A stretch of DNA of 64,000 nt from Microdochium bolleyi (taxonomy: Eukaryota; Ascomycota; Sordariomycetes; Xylariales; Microdochiaceae), in assembly GCA_001566295.1 (NCBI GenBank), contig KQ964253.1, forward strand, positions 868,001-932,000. Direction: 5' to 3'. Made by a program: the position numbers and the translations under genes. Below, in pieces: positions 56,828 to 64,000 of this stretch (position 1 is the stretch's first letter; every line of letters starts with the position of its first letter). Below the pieces are notes generated by a model. The model worked only from the letters and a program-made list of their open reading frames with translations. It was not told the origin of the DNA and ran no database searches.

Positions 56828-56843
56828 TATATATGTATATATA
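56828..56843 (+). promoter_or_regulatory. TATA-like element upstream of the SDR gene
   Basis: TATATATGTATATATA lies about 220 nt upstream of the SDR start and just before a long CT tract (56881-56914). This is a common fungal promoter layout. Confidence 0.5.
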
Positions 56844-56880
56844 CAGCATCCTTCACGGCTGCTAAGTCGTAGCTTTGTTC

Positions 56881-56914
56881 CTTCCCTCTCTCCCTCTCTC
56901 TCTCTCTCTCTCTT
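56881..56914 (+). repeat. CT-rich microsatellite
   Basis: A 34-nt pyrimidine tract, mostly (CT)n, sits between the TATA-like element and the start codon. Such tracts often mark fungal transcription start regions. Confidence 0.7.
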
Positions 56915-57063
56915 TGGCAGTCCTCTTTTACCACATAGTTCACATCCGATCTTCTGTATCCGAACGTCCCCCCCTGACGACGTCACTGTCCGCCCTCCTC
57001 TCCCACTCAACCGTCCTCTTCCTTCCCTCCACTCGCAAAGTACAGACACGCCAGAAAAAGAAT

Positions 57064-58236
57064 ATGTCCATGTCAGTCGAAGACTGCGCGGCAGCCCGCC
57101 CCGGGTTCCCGCGCCCGTTTCCCAGCACGCCGACCAACGTGCTCGAGCAGTTCCGGCTGCGCGGGCGGGTCGCCGTCGTGACGGGCGCGGCGGAGGGTCT
57201 CGGCGGGGCCGCGGCCGAGGCGTACGCCGAGGCGGGCGCCGACGTGGCGCTGCTGTTCAACACCAACGGCGCGGCCGTGGCCCGCGCCGAGGCCCTGGCT
57301 AAGGAGCACGGGATCAAGGTGCAGGCGTACAAGGTCGATGGTATGATTGCAGTCTCTTTCCGATTTGTTTTTCTTGTTTACCGGATGTGTGTGATGGAAT
57401 GCTGACTCGGAGGTCCTATTGGGGGATTTGTAGTTTCCGACGCGGAGGCCGTAAGGACGACGATAGCGCAGGTTGCGAAGGACTTTGGGAGGATAGACAT
57501 ATTTGTTGCTAATGCTGGTGAGTCGACGTGCACTATTCTCCACCACACAGGCTGCTTGCGAGGGTCTCATGGCCATTCCGCTGTGGAGATCCACTTTGTC
57601 CTGAAGAGCGAGGAGTTTCTGACAGTACACAGGCATGTCCATCTCCAAACCAATTCTCGAGCAGACACTTGACGAGTACAAGAAACAGCTCTCGGTCAAC
57701 GGTACGTATCTGTCCATCGAAACGCCTTCCCTCCCTGTCAACTATTCTACCAAGCTATGCGCGCACACACATATACAGCGACCGTACTCAATGACCCCAC
57801 CACTAACATCAAACCCCTCCTCCTCTATTTAGTCGACGGTGTCGTCTACTGCGCCAAATACGTCGGCGAGATCTTCAAGTCCCAGTCCCAGGGTGGCAAC
57901 CTCATCATCACGGCCAGCATCAGCGGCCACATTGTCAACGTCCCCGTCGACCAGCCCGTGTACAACGGCACCAAGGCCTTTGTCACGCAGTTCGGCAAGT
58001 CGCTCGCCCGGGAGTGGCGCGACTTTGCGCGCGTCAACATCGTCTCACCCGGGTTTTTCGACACCAAGATGGGCGCGGGGCCCAGCGCGCTAAACGAGGC
58101 TTACAGGCTGGCCGTGCTGGGGCGGCAGGGGCATGTCAAGGAGATCAAGGGGTTGTTCTTGTATCTCGGGAGCGATGCGTCGACGTATACTACGGGTAGC
58201 GATATTATCATCGATGGGGGTTATGTTTTGACGTAG
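57064..58236 (+). CDS. NADPH-type polyol/sugar reductase (mannitol dehydrogenase / sorbose reductase SDR family)
   Basis: Four exons, join(57064..57340, 57434..57517, 57633..57701, 57833..58236), give 277 aa; every junction keeps frame. It is a classical SDR with TGAAEGLG at residues 40-47, NAG at 119-121, serine at 172/174 (TASISG), and Tyr187/Lys191 (YNGTK). The order VDGVVYCAK, SLAREWRDFARVN, SPGFFDT and TGSDIIIDGGY is that of the fungal NADP-mannitol dehydrogenase, Sou1 sorbose reductase and L-xylulose reductase group. This suggests interconversion of a ketose and a polyol in the cytosol; the exact sugar is not decided. It sits between two Zn2Cys6 regulators and near a sugar transporter, which supports a sugar-metabolism role. 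The start at 57064 is followed by a second Met at residue 3. Confidence 0.9.
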
Positions 58237-58478
58237 AAGCTGGCGGCACGGGGTTCCAATGGGTACGCTTTTGTAGGGCTTAGGTGTGCAGAAGAAGAGA
58301 TTGCAGAATACTTGTTCCTGTCAAGCATCGTTTGCCCTGATATTGAGAGCTGGCATGCGACATGCGAACCAAAGTCCTTGTGTCCACGACGGGTACTTCG
58401 ACAGCAATCACAGCTGCCAGATCTGTTCCCAGCTCTTCAGGCTCCGCCACCAAAAGAAAATAGTTTCATGAGACCAGT

Positions 58479-60697
58479 TCACAAGTTTGACATGTCGTTC
58501 CAGAAGATATCGTCCAGCGGTGCCGCATCCATGAGGTCCAGCGGTGTCTGGTCGATCAGCATTCGCAGCGTGTGGTCGGCCGCAAAGTCTCCAAAGTCGA
58601 GGTGGAACTCGTCATCGGCGGCCACGCCATGGTCGGTGGAGGCAAAGTCTGGCGGCAGCGAGGGTGATGGCTGGATATATGATGGTTGCGGAATGGTGCC
58701 CACTCCTCCCGCCATCAGTGACGATTGGGGTTGCTGCTGCCGCCACTGCTGTGTCTCGGCCTGCTGCGGTCCAGTTCTGGCAAGTGCGAATTGGTCGTGG
58801 ATGCGCTCGAGGAGGTCCAGGCATCGTTTCGCAGAGATGTTGTTGCGCGCAAGCTCAGACAGGCAGCCGCGTGCAGAAGCAATACTATCCTCGCGCTCTC
58901 TGTCACCCTCGGCATCACCACCTTCTTCACCCCCATCACCACGGATCCCGCAGCTGCTGTCGCCACTACGCCTCCGGCTGCGCAGCAGGCCGGCCTCGAG
59001 CACGAGCACAGCCTGGAAGAGAAAGTACGTCGCGTACCAGTTGACGCCCAGGTGCACGACGCCCGGGTGGTACGTCCTCTCGCAGAAGCCCGCGATGTCG
59101 TGGATCGTCTGCATCGCAACGTCGCGGCAGCGGTTCTCGGCGGGGCTCTTGTGCGGCAGGAAACTGTGCCTAGCCTTGCTGCCGCGCCAGATCAGAATGC
59201 GCAGGTTCTGTTCCTTCCACAGGACGACAGCCCGGGGCGCGAGGAACCACGCTGGCACGTCGGTCGAGGTGAAGTATGCGGGGAGATCCCGCCGCCAGTG
59301 TCCGAGCTGCTGGTCCATGGTATCTGCGATCTGGTATTCCAGCTTGGTGTCGGCCGTTCTGGCTTGGAGATATTCCGTGTAGATGGTGCTGGCTAGTCGC
59401 GCCAGCTTGGTCTGGGCGATCAGGGCGGAGTACTGGGTAGGAACATCGACAGGAAGTGGTATTGCGGAGAGCATATTAAGCCCCTGACGGTATGGTCAGT
59501 GATGGTGGAAGGAAAATCGGTGGGCAATCTTTTTCTCTATCCGTCGCTTACCATGTCGTCCACGTTACGTGGCAGGCGGCAGTCCACGAACCCTTCGTAC
59601 ATTGTCGGTGGCCGCCCCGTGGTGATACTAAATCCACAGTCGAAGCAAAACAACACCCAGAAGACCTGGCGGCGGCGTTCGTTGAGGAGACTGTCGTCAG
59701 CATCTGTGGCCACCTCCCGGTGCAGACCAAGGCTCAGCGCCATGCGGTGCGCGATACCGACAAAGTTGTAGGCTGTGTTGGGGCGGTCGTTCTTCTGCAG
59801 GTAGTTGCTCATCAGCAGGAATGCCTGCACGGTCTCTATCGTGCCTGACTCGAGCACCTGGACGGACAGGCGAGAACGCGCCGCGGCATAGTACGGGGAG
59901 AGGTCGCCTGACATGTTGGTCGTCGAGATCCAGTGGCCGATGGCGAAGACCATGCAGCACAGGATGTGCCAGGCTGCTGTGGGGGGCAGCTCGTGCTGCC
60001 TGGCCAGCTGGTCTCGGAATGTCTTCTCGTGCAAAATCGGGTAGCAGGAGTTGTAGTAGAGAAAGTAGGCATCCACAAGGCGGCTCTGGACTGCCGGTGT
60101 CGTGGTGAACGATGCACTCTCGGCCGTCCACGAGGGCGACGAGGCAGTCCGCGTGGGACTCTCGGGCAGCTGGGGCAACAACGGAGCAATCTCGCGGACG
60201 AGCTGAGAGCCGGAGCTGCTCCCAAGATAGCCAGAGCTGGCAGTTGGGAACATGGCCATGCCATCCTCGGGCTGGTCCAGGGCAGCGGCAGCAGCGGTGG
60301 TGTACGAAGAGGTGGACGCGGGCGAGGAGTTGGAAGGTGCAACGGCAACTGCACCGGCAACACCACCGCCACTGCCACTGCCTCTGCCACCATCCACTTC
60401 GGCGTTGGCCTCGGCACTGGCACTGGCACTGGCGTTGACAAGGGCGGCGTCGATGTCGAGCGCCGGCTGGAGAGCGCGCAGCAGGCGGCGGAGGCGGAGG
60501 CACTCGAGCTGGGAGGCGTTGAGGTTGTCGCGGGTGAGGGCGGTGCGCCGCGGGGGCTCCTGGAAGCTGCAGTGCTTGCCGGTGCGCAGGCAGTAGGCGC
60601 AGGCGTCGCCCGTGATGCTGCTGCGGGCGCACCGGCTCTTGCGCCGCTGGCAGTTGATGCACGCCGGCTGCGGCCCCTTGCGGGTGCCACTGCCCAT
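58479..60697 (-). CDS. Zn2Cys6 transcription factor (Fungal_trans type)
   Basis: Two exons, complement(join(58479..59483, 59552..60697)), give 716 aa; the 68-nt intron is in phase 0. The zinc cluster is at the N-terminus with Cys13, 16, 23, 33, 36 and 43 (C-x2-C-x6-C-x9-C-x2-C-x6-C). A helix LECLRLRRLLRALQ follows, then a Gly/Ser/Ala-rich low-complexity linker (about residues 85-150). The Fungal_trans middle-homology domain is clear: VDAYFLYYNSCYPILHEKTF, FVGIAHRMALSLGLH, ERRRQVFWVLFCFDC and GRPPTMYEGFVDC. The C-terminal region holds Gln- and Asp-rich stretches like activation segments. It shares a 496-bp divergent promoter with the sugar transporter and is convergent with the polyol SDR. That arrangement suggests it controls one or both. 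Confidence 0.93.
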
Positions 60698-61193
60698 TGC
60701 CAGGTCACGTCACGTTGCCTCGATGCTCGATGCCTCGATGTCTCGGTGGGCAGCAGGGGACTCGTCGGCGAGACCTGGGTATCTGTCCCATCTGTGGCCC
60801 GAGGATGTCTGCCCGGCTCCCTTGTGTCGGCGCCTCCCTCCCTCAGGCACAGTAACCCAAAAGCCACGCGCGTCGGCAGACAGTCGGCCGACACTCGATC
60901 GCGGGCGAGCTAGTCGCCTTGGGGCAACTCCGCCGCCGATTACCCCAGGTTTCCTCTCCGCACTCCCCCGACTTACACTGGCACCCGGCACTCCGTCGCC
61001 CGCGTACCCCAGCTTCCCCCTTCCCCCTTCCCCAGGCTCGGGCACAGTCGTCAGCATGCTCGATCGGTCAGCAGTATAAGAGGTCGCCCGTGGCCGGCCC
61101 TCTGTCGCAGAGGCTTTGCAGTGTCTCTACCCATCGCCGTCGCTGACACCACCACCATTCCCATCCCCCCTCCCTAGTCGTACTTGGTCCAGC
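60698..61193. promoter_or_regulatory. Divergent promoter between regulator and sugar transporter
   Basis: This 496-bp region separates the starts of the Zn2Cys6 regulator (minus) and the MFS transporter (plus). The half next to the transporter is CT/CCCC-rich. A possible TATA-like stretch (CAGTATAAGAGG) lies at about 61070-61082. I cannot assign specific operator sites. Confidence 0.5.
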
Positions 61194-63151
61194 ATGGAGA
61201 TCAAAGAATCAAATGTTCCCTCGGTCGAGCACGATCTGTCGCCAAAGGCCGGCCACGAGGTCGGCAACATCGACCATGGCGAGGTCCTCGAGACCAGATA
61301 TGCCAGTAAGTCTCCGCGTCCCATCAACCATTCCGACCAACCCTGAACACTGACTGAACCACGTCCGCAGGTCTCTCGCGCTGGGCTACTGTCAGGACCT
61401 TCTGGAAGGCCATGATCTTCTGCATGATCCTCAACTGGGCAGCAATGAACGATGGCGTGAGTGGAGCATCCCTTGCTTCGAACCTCCGACATTTCGCTTA
61501 CTGATTACAATCATGGAACCACATAGTTCCAACAACAAGTCCCGGGAAATGTCATTCCCATGCCGGCCTTCATCAGGGACATGGCCGACACCACTCTCAA
61601 CGGGCAGCCGGCCGTCAGCGCCCGGATCGTCTCCTTCTGGCAGGGTTTCGCGGAAATGGCCAAGACCTTGGGCATGTTCACAGGCGGATGGGTCGCCGAC
61701 CGCCTGGGACGTAAGCGAGCCATGCTTCTGGCCGTCGTCATCCTGCTCGGTGGCTCAGTTGCTGAGATCACCGCCCACAACTGGCAGACCTGGCTGGTCG
61801 GTGCCATGCTCATCCGTCTGGGGATCGGCTTGGCGCAGTCCATCTTGATCGTCTACATCTCAGAGCTGTCCCCGCATCAGGTCCGCGGCTTCATGATCGG
61901 TGCCTACCAGCTCTTCATCGCCCTCGGCCAGCTCATCAGCGCCGTGGCCACGCAGATCGTCGTCGTCCAGCGCCCGGCCGAGTGGAAGCCCCTGATAGCC
62001 ACCGAGTTCCTCTTCACGGGCATCCTCGCCATCATCATCTGGTTCGTCCCGGAGTCCCACCTGTACTACGCCCGCAAGGGCAAGCACGAGGACGCCAAGA
62101 AGTCGATGCTCAAGCTCTACGGCTATGCCCCCGGCTACGATGTCGAGTACGAGTACCGCGTCATCCAGCACGGCATCCTCGCCGAGCAGGAATTCAGCAG
62201 CAACAACCAGAGCAGCTTCTTCGAGATCTTCCAGGGGCTCAACTGGCGCCGGACCCTCGCCGGGTGCATCGGCATCTGCAGCCAGTGGGCCGCCGGCGCA
62301 CCCATCGTTTTCTCGTACTCGACCTACTTCTTCGCCGTCGCGGGGCTCCAGGACCCCTTCCTCGTCACCATCATCACTTTCGTCCTGCTCCTCGTCTCCA
62401 TCTTCTGCGCCCTCATCGCCTGCGAGCACATCGGCCGCAGGCCCCTCCTCATCGGCGGCTGCTTCCTCATGCTCGTCTTCAACGTCGCCCTGGCCACCAC
62501 GGGCTTCTTCCAGGGCAAGTCCTCGGAGCGCGCGGCCCTGGGGTTCCTGCTGCTCTGGGTCATCTGCTATGGCTTCTCCGCCGGGCCGATCGGCTACGTC
62601 GCAGCCGGTGAGACCTCGACGCCGCGGCTCAGGGCGCAGACTACTTCGTTCAACATGGGCTGCTACGGTATTGGCTTGTAAGTGAACAGAAATGAAACTG
62701 TACACCCACACCCACGTTTGTTGCAGTTTAGCTAACCAGCACCCTCTCTTCCCGCCTCGCAGCGTCATCTTCCAGTGGACCATCTCGTACATGATCAGCC
62801 CGGACGCCGCCAACCTCGGCGTCAAGGCTGTCTACGTGTGGGCCGGCCTCCTCGCACCCACCACCATCCTGCTCTACCTGTACTACCCCGAGGTAAGCTC
62901 CCAATCCCTTTCCTTCGCTCGTCCATTATGGCATGTAAAACGTCGTCCGCTGACACTTGTGTGTGATTTCCGCACGGAAACAGACCTACGGCCGCACGTA
63001 CTGGGAGCTCGACGAGCTGTACGAGCGCAAGATCCCCGCGTGGAAGTTCAAGAGCACGCCCACGATCGCCGAGAACAGCGGCCTCAAGAAGGCGAGCGGA
63101 GGTGCCGCGGGGACCTCTGGGGTGATGATGCAGGAGAAGCCGACTGTTTGA
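61194..63151 (+). CDS. MFS sugar transporter (sugar porter family)
   Basis: Five exons, join(61194..61305, 61371..61456, 61527..62677, 62763..62892, 62984..63151), give 548 aa with all junctions in frame. It is a 12-helix proton-coupled sugar porter of the plasma membrane. Key motifs are DRLGRKRAM (loop 2-3), the fourth-helix block GAMLIRLGIGLAQS, ISELSPHQVRGFMIGAYQL, PESHLYYARKGKHEDAKK after helix 6, EHIGRRPLL (loop 8-9), and PETYGRTYWELDELYERK at the end. The region after helix 6 (PESHLYYARKG) and the following LKLYGYAPGYDVEYE resemble the alpha-glucoside/maltose permease branch. The substrate is therefore probably a hexose or disaccharide, but this is inference. The divergent regulator and the nearby polyol reductase suggest co-regulation. 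Confidence 0.94.
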
Positions 63152-64000
63152 GGATTCCCCGTTGAACCAGGGTCGGACGGTGTGAACGGGGATCCCATGC
63201 TGTGATGATCGGTACTCAATGGGTGTTTTGGCTGTGCACGCAGTGCAGAGGAATGTCTGATTTAACTGAGTCATGAGAAGAGACTTTGATATATTTGTAG
63301 AGCTTACGATCTACGTGTTGTTCTTCCGGGGCTGTTCCTATATCTCAACGTCGCTACTTACGCTTAGTTAATGAAATCCGATGCACGCCGCCATCGCATA
63401 TGTGCAAGACGATATAATTCGAGCATATCTTTGCTCGGTTCCGATGCATGGGTAGTCAGGGCCTTTGTGGTATTGGAACGCTAGAACGCCCTTGGCCGGA
63501 TACTCGTAGAAACGAACCAGGCATGGAGAATGTCCGCCCGAGATCACGAGCTGAGAATCCAAAAGCGTCAAGAAACACCATGGCCTAGCACGAGCCGGTT
63601 ACCGCTTGTCAGCTTGTAGATCACCAGCAATCAAATTTCTGTAAGCTCAGCGTCCGCTCGCAACAGCACAGGAGGCCGGGGCAAGGGCCGGGCCGGTGAA
63701 TTATTGAAGCTTCTTGTTTATCCTGTTCAGCAGGCATATCGGCCGTGTAGTCAACGTACTACCTACAATACACGAAGATGGATTATGTATCCGTGGAGGG
63801 TGGAGAAACCTGCCGGCCCACGCCGAGCCGACGACGCTCCACCTGCACCGGAGCGGAGCGGGATCAGCCCCACTCGGAGCACAGTGCTCCGTCCCGGGGG
63901 GGCGCCGGCCCATTGCCGCCCTGGTTCGGCAAACAAGGTCTCGACGATATCTGCCTCGGCAATGTCGAGAATGGGGTATTTCCATGTGTGCGAGATGTTC
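63152..64000. other. Gene-free right edge
   Basis: This is the 3' flank of the transporter and beyond. Only short frames without coding character were seen; a gene may begin past the window. Confidence 0.45.

Larger units (their letters stand above)
56067..57063. other. Intergenic, promoter of the polyol SDR
   Basis: This holds the regulator 3' flank and the SDR promoter. A TATA-like element and a CT tract lie near the right end. No additional gene was seen. Confidence 0.5.

Noticed and set aside
59933..60913. 326-codon plus-strand open frame
   Set aside because: It is antisense to the Zn2Cys6 factor and its Gly/Ala/Thr low complexity mirrors the linker on the real strand.

Overview
This window is nuclear DNA from a filamentous ascomycete (Pezizomycotina), most likely a Sordariomycete. 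The genes have short introns (about 50-170 nt, GTRNGY...YAG), GC-rich coding sequence and pyrimidine-rich leaders. Fungus-specific families are present: Zn2Cys6 regulators, a hydrophobin, a hybrid histidine kinase, a GH125 mannosidase and a HET-domain remnant. I could not place it at genus level. I supported 21 protein genes, most with exon structure rebuilt from splice signals and frame, plus one clear pseudogene. I recognised no tRNA, rRNA, CRISPR array or intact transposon.

Layout. 0.4-13 kb: VID27, a short-chain dehydrogenase (SDR), a hybrid histidine kinase and the phosphatidylinositol-4-phosphate 5-kinase MSS4, all on the minus strand. 13-16 kb: gene-empty. 16-26 kb: COA6 and SYS1 (head to head), a stand-alone thioesterase, a second SDR, and a 3-beta-HSD/epimerase-type oxidoreductase. 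28.8 kb: a small basic protein of unknown function. 30.7-32.7 kb: a four-exon cytochrome P450. 35.8 kb: a class I-like hydrophobin. 36.9-43.5 kb: a compact housekeeping block of COQ1 and VMA12 (divergent), an ECO1/ESCO-type zinc-finger protein without its acetyltransferase domain, and a secreted GH125 alpha-1,6-mannosidase. 43.5-50.2 kb: gene-poor. 50.2 kb: a disordered protein of unknown function. 53-53.8 kb: a broken HET-domain gene. 54-63 kb: two Zn2Cys6 regulators, a polyol/sugar SDR and an MFS sugar transporter.

How the genes work together. Most are independent housekeeping genes for membrane traffic (MSS4, SYS1, VMA12), mitochondria (COA6, COQ1), chromosome cohesion (ECO1) and cell-wall mannan (GH125). 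The exception is the right end, where a regulator and a sugar transporter share a 0.5 kb divergent promoter, next to an NADPH-type sugar/polyol reductase and a second regulator. This looks like a small sugar or polyol utilisation cluster and is the best candidate for a coordinated, uncharacterised system. Other items worth checking are the truncated ECO1-type protein, the orphan thioesterase and the decayed HET gene. I found no strong evidence for an entirely new kind of system.
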